64,000 nucleotides of DNA from Thalassospira sp. TSL5-1 (GCF_001907695.1 NZ_KV880639.1:260103-324102), one strand, 5' to 3'; shown: positions 9,095 to 17,621, counted from the stretch's first letter. Notes: generated by a model from the sequence alone, not told the origin. A program made the numbers and translations.

Positions 9095-9660
9095 AGAACA
9101 CCTTCAAGCGATTAAATCATTAAAATCGGAAAAGAAATCAACCTTCTTTTAAGCAAAAATCGCAACCTGACGCGGAACCAATCCCCTACCCAACATTCTT
9201 ATCTTCCATAATCGAAAAAGAAATTTTGAAATTCCAATGAGCTTACGCTCCACAGCAACAATGGAACCTACCAAAACCAAGCTCCAGCAACATAGCTGAT
9301 GCAGCCCCCCGTTACGTCAGGCCCAATCAATGACTTTGTTATTAGTTACTCAGCTAATATCGGCACTTTTGAGGCAATGTTTACCCCCTTTCTTGTCACA
9401 AGAACAGGCATCAACCAAGCTACATCTCAATCCAGCCAACAAAAAGACCTTATGCTGCCCCTACTCCAGCTGTGTGCTTGACTGCTACTGTGGTGTCGAG
9501 CAATCCGCGCAATCATTAACAGCTCCAATCTGAAAGAACTAACTGAACCAGCTTTCATCCCGGTCTGTTCACACAATTGCGCTTTGCTGAAGAAAACCAA
9601 AATAAAGCTCTTGCCATGTCGGCGGATTATCCGTATTTTCCGCGCCACAAAATGAGTCGT
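9095..9660. other. 566-bp AT-rich region with no convincing gene
   Basis: No open frame here has a credible ribosome site or protein-like composition; three reading frames of 60-73 codons were examined and dismissed. It must contain the promoter of the flippase/ligase fusion gene (minus strand) and of the tRNA (plus strand). Its AT-richness continues that of the fusion gene up to the tRNA. Confidence 0.5.
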
Positions 9661-9736
9661 GCTGGTGTAGCTCAGCTGGTAGAGCGGCGCATTCGTAATG
9701 CGTAGGTCGTAGGTTCAAATCCTATCACCAGCACCA
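9661..9736 (+). tRNA. tRNA-Thr (anticodon CGU)
   Basis: A 76-base cloverleaf with encoded CCA. Acceptor GCTGGTG pairs with CACCAGC. The D arm is GCTC/GAGC. The anticodon stem GCGCA/TGCGT closes the loop TTCGTAA, placing CGT as anticodon, which reads the Thr codon ACG. The T arm GTAGG/CCTAT holds loop TTCAAAT. All arms pair apart from G-T wobbles. A terminator hairpin follows directly, so it is probably a single-gene unit. Confidence 0.97.
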
Positions 9737-10291
9737 TTTTGATATTCAAAAACCCGTCAATGCCGGTTCGCCGCGCAAAGACGGGTTTTTTGTTTCTGAC
9801 AAATAGGAATTTCCTCCCCCAATAAACCGCCAAAACCCCCGCAAACCCGGTGGTTTTGGCAGGTATGCAACGCCCGTTGCGTAGGGATTGTCAAAAATCA
9901 TCACAGATAGTGAAAAGAATTTTCACGGCGTCCTCTCTCGCGCGTCAGTTAATAAGCATGACCCGATATGATTACCCAGGCGTTTTACTTCAGCAGACGC
10001 GCACATAAATGCTGCCCCGGCTGACTCTGTAATGGCGACCGAGAAAATACATCCGTAGCCCCCCCCTTACTGCCAAAAATAGAATCGCACATGTTCCCGG
10101 GTCTGCCACGTCACCCATCACAGCGCCAGCTGGTATTCTTGCATATAGCCTAAAGAGCGCAGAAAACTTACGCCAAAAAAACAACTAATAATTGTAAAAT
10201 AAAAATCATCACAATTTTTAATCTTCACCGTCATAATTGAAGAACAACACATCACACAACTTAAAGATGTGTTTAATGTCAGGGGAGATTT
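9737..10291. other. Intergenic region before the sigma-factor gene
   Basis: After the tRNA terminator this 555-bp stretch holds an inverted repeat, GCCAAAACC (9829-9837) and GGTTTTGGC (9852-9860), and the promoter region of the sigma-factor gene. No gene is supported. Confidence 0.5.
9748..9792 (+). terminator. Rho-independent terminator of tRNA-Thr
   Basis: AAAACCCGTC and GACGGGTTTT form the stem, followed by further T residues (GTTTC), 12 bases after the tRNA end. Confidence 0.8.
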
Positions 10292-11545
10292 GTGGTGGGT
10301 AACATTTATCACAACAAAATCAGTTTCAACCAAGTCGGCGGCGAAACCCCGCAGCAATACTGCCTACCTGAAAAGCATCGCCATGCAGGCCTTGTCAGCC
10401 TTACCGACGCCCACGTCCACACGGCGCCAGACGAAATACGGCCACGTTCTCTTTTTTACAGTTGGCATGACGCGCCAGACAAAAAGATAACGACGGGAAC
10501 ACGACAAAGGGAAGCCGGCGATTTACCTAACATACACACCTGTAAGGGCATCTCTGACCAGGGCGATATTCACAACGAAGCGATTGCCGCATTACCCGCA
10601 ACAATTCAAAACATTGGCTCATTCCTGTTACCACCCAGCCCGCCTGAAGCCATTGTGACGCATCGCACCCAGACATATGACGGCGCGGAAATCACCATTC
10701 CCGATGTCAACATCGATAGCTGGAACCATCATGACAGCACAAATGTCGCGGTCGGCGTTTTTATTGCCCATTGGCACAACCACCCCGTGCGGGCATTTAT
10801 CGACACCACACCCAAAACCGTTCATACGGCAATATGGTCGGGCGCATCAGAACCGGCATCTTCATCACCGTCCCCATCTCAATCTCAACCTCAATCTCAA
10901 TCTCAGTGTCCATCTCAGACAGAACCAAAAATTTCTTCGGCAACCAAACCGGCGTCAGACACAACAACTGAAGCACAAACAAATACGGTTTCACCATCTG
11001 AACAGGCCCGATATGCAGCAACAATGGCACCGAATTTCTGGCCGCTCTGGATCGCCCAGCGCGACATCCTGCTGCGCCAGTGCCTAAGGTTGATGTCGGG
11101 TAATATGGATGATGCGCAAGATGCCCTTTCCGAAGCGATGATAAAAGCATCCGTCAAATTTGAAGACTCGATGGACGAAATTCGCAACCATCGGGCGTGG
11201 CTGTCGCGCATTGTCCATAATGCCTGTATCGATTTGCATCGGCAAAACCGGCGCAAGGCCGACTATAATGAAGAAACCCACAGCAAAGAAGACAACGTAC
11301 TGCCGGGTATCTCGCGCCAGGAAGAAGCCACACCAGAGCAAAATGCCCTGACCGGAGAGACCTTCTCCAATCTTGAACGCGCCCTAACCGACCTGCCGGA
11401 AAAGCTGCGCCGCCCGCTTTTGATGCGATGCGTACAAGATCAAAGCTATGACGAAATCGCCGAAAACCTGGGCCTGAGCAATTGTGCCGTGCGCAAACGG
11501 GTGCAGCTTGCCCGTGATCATTTGAAAGGATTTGATATACGATAA
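10292..11545 (+). CDS. Sigma-70/ECF-like RNA polymerase sigma factor with long N-terminal extension
   Basis: A 417-residue protein. The last 170 residues are a recognisable sigma factor. Region 2 runs from about residue 245 (FWPLWIAQRDILLRQCLRLM, then DAQDALSEAMIKAS and RAWLSRIVHNACIDLHRQNRRK). Region 4 follows (LPEKLRRPLLMRCVQDQSYDEIAENLGLSNCAVRKRVQLARDHL). The first 240 residues match no domain I know. They include several His-rich patches (HAGLVSLTDAHVHT, NHHDST, AHWHNHP) and a low-complexity Ser/Gln linker (SPSPSQSQPQSQSQ). The start is one of two adjacent GTG codons (10292 or 10295) behind AGGGGAG; 10295 has the more usual spacing. No anti-sigma gene is adjacent. Confidence 0.82.
   Translation: MVGNIYHNKISFNQVGGETPQQYCLPEKHRHAGLVSLTDAHVHTAPDEIRPRSLFYSWHDAPDKKITTGTRQREAGDLPNIHTCKGISDQGDIHNEAIAALPATIQNIGSFLLPPSPPEAIVTHRTQTYDGAEITIPDVNIDSWNHHDSTNVAVGVFIAHWHNHPVRAFIDTTPKTVHTAIWSGASEPASSSPSPSQSQPQSQSQCPSQTEPKISSATKPASDTTTEAQTNTVSPSEQARYAATMAPNFWPLWIAQRDILLRQCLRLMSGNMDDAQDALSEAMIKASVKFEDSMDEIRNHRAWLSRIVHNACIDLHRQNRRKADYNEETHSKEDNVLPGISRQEEATPEQNALTGETFSNLERALTDLPEKLRRPLLMRCVQDQSYDEIAENLGLSNCAVRKRVQLARDHLKGFDIR
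10875..10904 (+). repeat. Hexanucleotide tandem repeat within the sigma-factor gene
   Basis: Five imperfect copies of AATCTC (variants CATCTC and AACCTC) encode the Ser-Gln/Pro-Gln linker. The unit is a multiple of three, so copy-number change would alter linker length and not the frame. Confidence 0.6.
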
Positions 11546-11614
11546 TCCGCTGCGATTTTACCGGCGCATCCCTCAGACAAAATCAAAGACAATAACGGAC
11601 ACAAGCAAACAAAA

Positions 11615-11641
11615 ATGGCGGCAGGTTTTTCCTGCCGCCAT
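11615..11641 (-). terminator. Terminator of the cyclase gene
   Basis: Perfect 11-bp stem ATGGCGGCAGG/CCTGCCGCCAT with a five-base loop. On the minus strand it is followed by TTTTTG, so it best serves the cyclase gene ending at 11693. It could also stop readthrough from the convergent sigma-factor gene. Confidence 0.85.
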
Positions 11642-11692
11642 ATAACCATGATACATCCTTGCCCGTCAGCAAGCACCTTGCCACAGGCCCCA

Positions 11693-12997
11693 TCAGCCCG
11701 CGCGCAGCAATTCCAACCGCTGGCAGGCTTCGCTAAAGTCCGGGGCATAAAGGCTCAGACGCGTGCCGGTACCCTGCAATTCATATTCACCGATATTTTC
11801 GGTCGGGCAGGAAATGAATTTTGCCACTTGCGCACTCACCAATACCCGCTTGCCAAGCTGTTTGGTCAGTTTTTCAATGCGCGATGCCTCGTTCGCAGCC
11901 CGGCCCACCACGGTAAAATCAACCCGTTCTTTAACACCGACATTGCCATAAACAACATCGCCAACATGCATTCCCAGCCCGTAATCAAATTCGGGCAAAT
12001 CCTTCTGCGCCCGATCACGATTAAGCGTTTCGATATTCATCTGGGCTTCAGCAGCAGCATATAGGGCCGCATGACAGGCCTGTTCCAGGTCGCCCTCGTC
12101 ATCACGGATCGGGAAAATCGCCAAGGTGGCATCGCCGATATAACGCAACACCTGCCCGCCATGCCGCAAAACAGCACCCGCCGTTGCGGCAAAAAAGGCA
12201 TTCATCTGTTCCAAAAACGCATCATCGCCCACATGGGCCGCCATTGCGGTAGAATTACGCATATCCGAAAACCAGATAACGGCTCGGGTTTTGGTGCTGT
12301 CACCCAGCTTGATCTGCCCATTGCGCACCCGATGCCCGGCATCCGACCCCAAATAGGTTTCCAATATGGTTTTGGTTTCATCGTGCATGATGCGCATTTT
12401 GCACGTCACGGCAAAACGCCGCTGAATGGCCGAAAGAATGGCCAGATCTTCGTCAGTAAACCCGCTGGGACGGCTGGTCAGATAGGTCATGAAAATCCGG
12501 TTTTCGCCCAGCTCGCTATCGCGATCCGTGACAAAGGGCGTTACCAGTGCCAAATAATCCGTGCCACTGAGTTCGCGGAAGGTTTTCAAAACCGGAAAAT
12601 CAATGATCGCCCCGGGCCCGATCAAATGACGGCGTAAAAACGTTACCCCGTTTTCGATCATCCATTTCATTGGACTGGCATTCCAGTCCGGGTTGTTTTC
12701 GCGCACCCCCAAATGAAACGAGCGTTCGACCTGCCCGCTCGGCTTGGACCAGATATAACTGACCCCTTCGTAAAGCGGATGAAGGGTTTTAAAACCGACC
12801 ATAACACGGTCAACTGGCAAACCAGCGGCCACAAGGCGCGACACCATGCCGGAAATCACCTCGTCGATATCGGTATCCTGCAAGGCCCTTTCCATCAGCC
12901 AGTCATTAACGGATCGCACAAATCCGCTGCCCGAAAGGGCCGAATTTGTTCCGGGTAATGCGGTCACATTCCCTGGCTGTTTGCTCTGCTGCGCCAT
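11693..12997 (-). CDS. Class III adenylate/guanylate cyclase
   Basis: A 434-residue, apparently soluble protein. The C-terminal half is a class III nucleotide cyclase domain. TRAVIWFSDMRNSTAMA carries the first metal aspartate and VLRYIGDATLAIFPI the second. VDFTVVGRAANEASRIEKLTKQLGKRVLVS is the family's conserved end. The N-terminal 220 residues (LVAAGLPVDRVMVGFKTLHPLYEGVSYIW and onward) are a sensor-like region that I cannot name with confidence. The ATG at 12997 has GGAG seven bases upstream; a GTG two codons earlier is possible. Presumably makes cAMP; nucleotide choice cannot be read here. It has its own terminator. Confidence 0.9.
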   Translation of the reverse strand: MAQQSKQPGNVTALPGTNSALSGSGFVRSVNDWLMERALQDTDIDEVISGMVSRLVAAGLPVDRVMVGFKTLHPLYEGVSYIWSKPSGQVERSFHLGVRENNPDWNASPMKWMIENGVTFLRRHLIGPGAIIDFPVLKTFRELSGTDYLALVTPFVTDRDSELGENRIFMTYLTSRPSGFTDEDLAILSAIQRRFAVTCKMRIMHDETKTILETYLGSDAGHRVRNGQIKLGDSTKTRAVIWFSDMRNSTAMAAHVGDDAFLEQMNAFFAATAGAVLRHGGQVLRYIGDATLAIFPIRDDEGDLEQACHAALYAAAEAQMNIETLNRDRAQKDLPEFDYGLGMHVGDVVYGNVGVKERVDFTVVGRAANEASRIEKLTKQLGKRVLVSAQVAKFISCPTENIGEYELQGTGTRLSLYAPDFSEACQRLELLRAG

Positions 12998-13120
12998 TGG
13001 CACGCTCCGTCCTGCTTGTTTTCATTTTTGTTACACCGGTTAAATGGTCGAAACACCACAAAGCGCAATCAAAAATTCAAAAAAGAATGGCTGCCATGCG
13101 AAACTGGAAAGCCCCAATCC

Positions 13121-14785
13121 TCAAACCGGTGCAGGCAAATAAATCCGGGCCTTTAACCCGCCCTGTGGCGCATCTTCCAGATAAATCTCGCCGCCATGCG
13201 CCCGAATGGCGGTACGGGCAATCGCCAAACCCAAACCAATACCGCCGGTTTCCTGATTGCGTGACTGTTCCAACCTGAAAAAGGGCTCAAACACCCGGTC
13301 GCGCTGATCAACAGGAATCCCCGGCCCATCGTCACTGACATCAATCCACAGGCCGCCATCATCGGCCTTTGCCACAGTCACAAAAACATTTTCGCCATAA
13401 GACAACCCGTTCGCCAGCAAATTGCCCAATGCCCGCTTGATCGACAAGGGACGGCAAGCATAGGAAAAATGTTCAAGTTTCGTTTCAAATGTAACCGGAT
13501 GACCGGTTTCTTCAAGGTCAGCACAACTGGCTTCGACCAATGCAACCACATCAATCTTGCGGGTTTTTTCGTCGGCGGTTTCTTCGCGGGCAAATGTCAT
13601 GGCGGCCGCCACCATTTGCTCCATCTCGTTTAAGGTTTCAATAATCTTACGCCGATTTTCTGGATCTTCAACAAATTCGGCCCGCAGGCGCAAACTCGTG
13701 ATGGGGGTGCGTAAATCATGGGAAATTGCTGCCAGCATGCGGGTTCGGTCTTCAATAAAACGCCGCAAACGGGCCGTCATGCGGTTAAAGGCCCGCGCGG
13801 CATGACGAATTTCAAGCGGGCCCGCTTCCGAAACCGGCTCGGGAAAATCCCCGCGCCCAACCCGGTCCGCAGCAACTGCCAGCGCCTTCCACGGCCGAGT
13901 TATGCGCCGGGCGACAAAAAACGCGATGATGCCAATCAGAATTGCCGAGAGCCCCACCCGCACCAGACTTTGAAACACCACCCAGGGCGGCGGCGAAAAA
14001 TTATTGATGCGCGCATCAAGCCACACCACCGGCGTGTTTGTCTTGGCCAAAAGATGCGGCGGCAGGGCAAACTCGCCGCGCGGTTCAGGTGGCATCTGCC
14101 CCATGCCTTCCGCCGCACGGGGAACAGCGGGGGGCACCTGCTCAGAGCCCTTCGGGGACCGGGAAGAAGGATCCTTTTCACCAACCGGCGCGCCATCCTT
14201 TATTGCGGGTGGCGGCGGCATGGCAGGCACGGCAAATACCGGCATAGCAACGCCCATAACCGGCGGACCATCGCAGGAAATGTTCCCAAAAAAACGATGC
14301 TGTTTGCGCTTCAGATCTCCGTCATCATCCTTGTGATGCCGATCGCGTTTGTCTTGTAATTCGTGCTGGCGTTTTTCTTCCTTGTCGCGTTCACGCCGGC
14401 ACTCATTTTCTGACAAGAAACTGACCTGGGCCGATACTGGGGGATTTCCCAAGGACGCATTGATCCGCTCTGTCAGCAAACGCGTCACATCGGTTGTTTC
14501 GCCATATTCCACTGGGGTATTTAGCAAACGCAATTGAACTTGCGGGCTTTGCGCAACCCGCAACACATCGCGCCAGTTTTCGCGCGGCGTCGTCGATAAA
14601 ATGCGCGAAATCGCCGCAACACGCGCCAGCGCACCGCCGCGCCGTTCGGACAACACCGCATCCTGGCGTTCTTCGGCCAGCAACACCGCCAACACCACAT
14701 GGGTCAATACAACCGCACCCAATAATAACGCGATCAACTGGGCTGCCAGCGTTCGGGGCCAAAGGCGAACTAAAAACCGCTTCAT
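13121..14785 (-). CDS. Sensor histidine kinase with long charged/Pro-rich periplasmic insert
   Basis: A 554-residue inner-membrane kinase. TM1 spans about 13-37 and TM2 about 275-292. HAMP follows (VARRITRPWKALAVAADRVGRGDF), then the phosphoacceptor His near 355 in AAISHDLRTPITSLRLRAEF. The N box (RALGNLLANGLSYG) and G boxes (DVSDDGPGIP, GGIGLGLAI) are intact. The periplasmic part carries an unusual insert at about 129-250: first a strongly charged, His/Asp/Lys-rich stretch (QDKRDRHHKDDDGDLKRKQHR), then Met/Pro-rich sequence. ATG at 14785 overlaps the response-regulator stop by four bases (ATGA), so the pair is translationally coupled. EnvZ/RstB-like overall; metal sensing is only a guess. 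Confidence 0.92.
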   Translation of the reverse strand: MKRFLVRLWPRTLAAQLIALLLGAVVLTHVVLAVLLAEERQDAVLSERRGGALARVAAISRILSTTPRENWRDVLRVAQSPQVQLRLLNTPVEYGETTDVTRLLTERINASLGNPPVSAQVSFLSENECRRERDKEEKRQHELQDKRDRHHKDDDGDLKRKQHRFFGNISCDGPPVMGVAMPVFAVPAMPPPPAIKDGAPVGEKDPSSRSPKGSEQVPPAVPRAAEGMGQMPPEPRGEFALPPHLLAKTNTPVVWLDARINNFSPPPWVVFQSLVRVGLSAILIGIIAFFVARRITRPWKALAVAADRVGRGDFPEPVSEAGPLEIRHAARAFNRMTARLRRFIEDRTRMLAAISHDLRTPITSLRLRAEFVEDPENRRKIIETLNEMEQMVAAAMTFAREETADEKTRKIDVVALVEASCADLEETGHPVTFETKLEHFSYACRPLSIKRALGNLLANGLSYGENVFVTVAKADDGGLWIDVSDDGPGIPVDQRDRVFEPFFRLEQSRNQETGGIGLGLAIARTAIRAHGGEIYLEDAPQGGLKARIYLPAPV

Positions 14786-15507
14786 TGCGAAACCGCATCC
14801 ACGGTTAACATATAGCCCCCACCCCAAACGGTTTTGATGATGACGGGGTTTTTCGGGTCCGGTTCAATCTTTTTGCGCAAGCGACTGACCTGATTGTCAA
14901 TACTGCGATCAAAGGGAGCGGCTTCGCGCCCCTTGGTAATATCAAGCAACTGATCACGGGTTAACACCATGCGTGGATGTTCAACAAACGCATTTAACAG
15001 GGCAAATTCCCCTGCACTGAGCGGCATGACCATATCTTCGTCATTGCGCAATTCATGGCGGTTACGGTCCAGGATCCAGCGATCAAAAACCACCTCTCCT
15101 CCCGCAAGCGGGCGTTTGCGCCCGGTCGGCAAGCTCTGTGCCCGGCGCAACACCGCCTTGATGCGCGCCAGAAGCTCGCGCGGATTAAACGGCTTTGCCA
15201 AATAATCATCCGCGCCCATTTCAAGGCCGACGATACGGTCGGTTTCCTCGCCAAGGGCGGTCAACATGATCACGGGAATATCCTGGCTTTCGCGCAGCCA
15301 GCGACACAAACTCAGCCCGTCTTCGCCCGGCATCATCACATCAAGCACCACCAGATCCGGCATGATCTCATCAGCCAGTAATTTACGCATTTCGCGCCCA
15401 TCCGCAGCCAGGCTGACGCGGTAACCATGCTGGCGCAAATAACGACCAATCAGATCGCGGATATCACGATGATCATCGACAACCAATATATGTGCCGTGT
15501 CCGACAT
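14782..15507 (-). CDS. OmpR-family response regulator
   Basis: A 241-residue regulator partnered with the overlapping kinase. The receiver domain has VVDDHRDIRD, the phospho-Asp in DLVVLDVMMPGEDG, and a KPFNPRELLARI lysine segment. The C-terminal winged helix ends ITKGREAAPFDRSIDNQVSRLRKKIEPDPKNPVIIKTVWGGGYML. The ATG at 15507 (MSDTAHILVVDD) is chosen because upstream in-frame codons run through the divergent promoter dyad and add non-family sequence. It probably regulates itself and the divergent Gly-Pro-rich periplasmic protein. Confidence 0.95.
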   Translation of the reverse strand: MSDTAHILVVDDHRDIRDLIGRYLRQHGYRVSLAADGREMRKLLADEIMPDLVVLDVMMPGEDGLSLCRWLRESQDIPVIMLTALGEETDRIVGLEMGADDYLAKPFNPRELLARIKAVLRRAQSLPTGRKRPLAGGEVVFDRWILDRNRHELRNDEDMVMPLSAGEFALLNAFVEHPRMVLTRDQLLDITKGREAAPFDRSIDNQVSRLRKKIEPDPKNPVIIKTVWGGGYMLTVDAVSQ

Positions 15508-15588
15508 TCGGCTCTGTCCTACTGCTGGTGGTGTAACGGATATAAACTTAACGCAAGGGGCGGCCCGGCGATAACTGCCAATTTGTAT

Positions 15589-15627
15589 CAGACTGTCGCA
15601 AAAGCGGAAACTGCGACAGTCTGCGAC
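15589..15627. promoter_or_regulatory. Operator-like dyad plus direct repeat in the two-component divergent promoter
   Basis: CAGACTGTCGCA (15589-15600) is the exact inverse of TGCGACAGTCTG (15612-15623), separated by 11 bases. CTGCGAC also repeats directly at 15611 and 15621, a ten-base spacing like that of OmpR-family boxes. Located between the response-regulator gene and the divergent periplasmic-protein gene, so a binding site for the regulator is likely. Confidence 0.6.
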
Positions 15628-15715
15628 CATTTTCCCCGTCCGCCGGGATCATTTCGCGACAATTTTGCGCTTAGATGTCCTTGTCAAACGGTTCCCCCCA
15701 ACCCACGAGGATAAC

Positions 15716-16540
15716 ATGAACACGACCCGCAAACTGCTGATGACTGCCGCGATTATTGCCACCACACTGGGTGTTGTACCGACCGTATCGGCACTGGCAC
15801 AAACCCGCTCCGATGAAATGCGCCGCGACTTTCGCGATGGCGTGCCTGCTGACTGCCAGGGCGGCAAATTTCATCATGGCGGATATGACAAGTACAAAGG
15901 CCCGGACGGGCGGCACGGCCCCAAACAGGCGATGAGGATGCGCAACACGCCACTGACAACCGACGAGGCCCGCCTGCTTGTTGATGCCATGCTGCTGCGT
16001 CACGGCAACGCCGACCTTAAAACCGGTGCCGCAAAAGCCAGCCAGAATGGCCAGGAAATTACACTTCCGCTGCTCAATAACAATGGCGATCTGATCGAGA
16101 ATATCACGATGGACGCCTATAGCGGGCGACCGGCACGCAAGGAATTTCGCGAATTGCGCCGCATGATGGGCAAGCCCGACCGCCAGGACCGGTTTGATCG
16201 CAAATATAGCGCCGCGCAAATGAATACCCTGGTCCAAGCCTCAATTATCATGCGGGGCAATGGCAACCTGGCCCTGAACAAGCTGACCCAGACAGACCGG
16301 GGCACCTATATCGCAACGATCACCAACAAGAAGGGTGATATTGTGCGCGAAGTTGAACTGAGCAGCGTCACCGCCCGCCCGATTGATGGCGGCCCGATTT
16401 TTGGCCCAGGATTTGGCCCTGCCGGTGGTCCGGGTTTTGGGCCGTCTGGTGGTCCTGCTGGCGGCCCGGGATTTGGACCCGGTACTGGCCCGCAGAATGG
16501 TCCCCGTCAGGGACCGGCCGCAGGACCAAACCCAATGTAA
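15716..16540 (+). CDS. Secreted periplasmic protein with Gly-Pro repeat tail
   Basis: A 274-residue protein I do not recognise. The ATG at 15716 follows GAGG and gives a clean signal peptide (MNTTRKLLMTAAIIATTLGV..ALA-Q, cleavage near 28). Two similar alpha/beta-looking segments follow: TPLTTDEARLLVDAMLLRHGNADLKTG and YSAAQMNTLVQASIIMRGNGNLALNK, each trailed by a GDLIENI or GDIVREVE strand and a RPARKE/ARPIDG motif, so it is an internal duplication. Residues about 225-274 are a repeat built on FGPGFGPAGGPG. Short His-rich patches (GKFHHGGYDKY, DGRHGPK) lie after the signal. Divergent from the response regulator, suggesting it is the system's output or ligand-binding accessory. Confidence 0.75.
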   Translation: MNTTRKLLMTAAIIATTLGVVPTVSALAQTRSDEMRRDFRDGVPADCQGGKFHHGGYDKYKGPDGRHGPKQAMRMRNTPLTTDEARLLVDAMLLRHGNADLKTGAAKASQNGQEITLPLLNNNGDLIENITMDAYSGRPARKEFRELRRMMGKPDRQDRFDRKYSAAQMNTLVQASIIMRGNGNLALNKLTQTDRGTYIATITNKKGDIVREVELSSVTARPIDGGPIFGPGFGPAGGPGFGPSGGPAGGPGFGPGTGPQNGPRQGPAAGPNPM

Positions 16541-16621
16541 AAAACCGTGCCGCAGTAAACCCCCATTCGCTTTTTACTCAGGCTGCATATTACCCCACCA
16601 ACGATCTCTAATCTTTCGTTT

Positions 16622-16653
16622 AAATGGCTCCGTCAATAGCGGGGCCATTTTTA
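16622..16653 (+). terminator. Terminator after the Gly-Pro-rich protein gene
   Basis: AAATGGCTCCG pairs with CGGGGCCATTT (one G-T pair) and is followed by T residues. Confidence 0.65.
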
Positions 16654-16725
16654 CGCGCATCATCCCAGCGGGTGTTGACGGGCGGGGAATTTTGGCTAAT
16701 CCTCTCTTTTTTATAGGATAAAGCC

Positions 16726-17205
16726 ATGACAGCCACCGAAATCAGCGCCCACCCCAGAACCGCATTGCTGGATGATATTCCAGCAATTACCGCTCTTTGG
16801 CAGGAAACCGGCCTGTATCGCCCCTACAATCCGCCCGCCTGGGACATTTCCTTTGCCATCAGCGCGGACAATGCCACGCTTGTGGTATGGGAAGATGTTA
16901 ACGGTGTTATTGTCGGCACAGTCATGATGGGCCATGACGGGCATCGCGGCTGGATTTATTATCTTGCTGTCGCCAACAGCCACCAGAAAAGCGGCCTTGG
17001 CCGCCGCCTGATGCGCCAGGGGGAGAACTGGCTGCGCGAACATGGTGTCTGGCGCATGCAGCTTATGGTGCGTTCGGAAAACGGCAAGGTGCAGGATTTC
17101 TACAAACATCTGGGCTATCGCGCCCTTGATGTCACCGTCATGCAAAAGGATATCGACACCGCCCCGGCCGAACGCGGCGGTGCCTTTGCCCCAAGCGGCG
17201 GTTGA
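16726..17205 (+). CDS. GNAT-family acetyltransferase (YpeA-like)
   Basis: A 159-residue acetyl-CoA-dependent N-acetyltransferase. The GNAT core is visible as LVVWEDVNGVIVGTVMMGHDGHRGWIYYLAV followed by the acetyl-CoA loop HQKSGLGRRLM (Q/RxxGxG/A type), and ends in the VQDFYKHLGYRALDVTVMQKDI strand. Length fits the single-domain YpeA class. A small hypothetical gene follows 20 bases later and is probably co-transcribed. Acceptor substrate unknown. Confidence 0.9.
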   Translation: MTATEISAHPRTALLDDIPAITALWQETGLYRPYNPPAWDISFAISADNATLVVWEDVNGVIVGTVMMGHDGHRGWIYYLAVANSHQKSGLGRRLMRQGENWLREHGVWRMQLMVRSENGKVQDFYKHLGYRALDVTVMQKDIDTAPAERGGAFAPSGG

Positions 17206-17224
17206 AACCAATGGAGATCGTGTC

Positions 17225-17554
17225 ATGAATGCGTTTCCAAACTGCCGCCTGATTGGCCGCTGGCGGATCGTTGAGGCTGATTTGTGGGATCGGGATTATC
17301 TGGATCTCGTTGAACCCGCTGCGATCACCATCGGGCCTGACGGTCACGGTGAAATCGCCTTCGGGGCGATGCAGGCGATCCTCGATCTCGGCTACAGCAC
17401 ATCGTTCGTCTCCTTTACCTGGCGGGGCTACGATGAAATGGACGATGTCTCCGGTGACGGAGATGCCGAATTGCTCGAAGATGGCTCGCTAGAGATCATT
17501 TTCACCTACCACAATGGTGACGAGGCTGTCCTCAAAGCCAAACCCGAGACTTGA
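17225..17554 (+). CDS. Conserved small protein of unknown function
   Basis: A 109-residue acidic protein beginning MNAFPNCRLIGRWRIVEADLWDRDYLDLVEPAAI. The pattern GRWRIVE-x-DLWD and the later FTWRGYDEMDDVSGDGDAEL look like a widespread small hypothetical family found in many bacteria; I cannot give it a function. It probably forms a small beta-rich domain. ATG at 17225 follows TGGAGAT. It ends 67 bases before the convergent Na/Pi cotransporter gene. Confidence 0.8.
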   Translation: MNAFPNCRLIGRWRIVEADLWDRDYLDLVEPAAITIGPDGHGEIAFGAMQAILDLGYSTSFVSFTWRGYDEMDDVSGDGDAELLEDGSLEIIFTYHNGDEAVLKAKPET

Positions 17555-17621
17555 TCAACAGCCTGCCAAGCCTTTCTCATATGAACCCGAACTAAATCAA
17601 ATCGCTTCGGTTTATAGTACC

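Noticed and set aside
9299-9648. Three frames of 60-73 codons before the tRNA
   Set aside because: No ribosome sites, atypical composition, mutually overlapping on both strands.
9661-9736. tRNA-Thr as a prophage attachment site
   Set aside because: No integrase gene and no repeat of the tRNA 3' end was found in the window, so an att site cannot be supported.
16391-16530. CRISPR-like repeats
   Set aside because: The repeats encode the Gly-Pro tail of a secreted protein, are short, imperfect and in frame, with no spacers.
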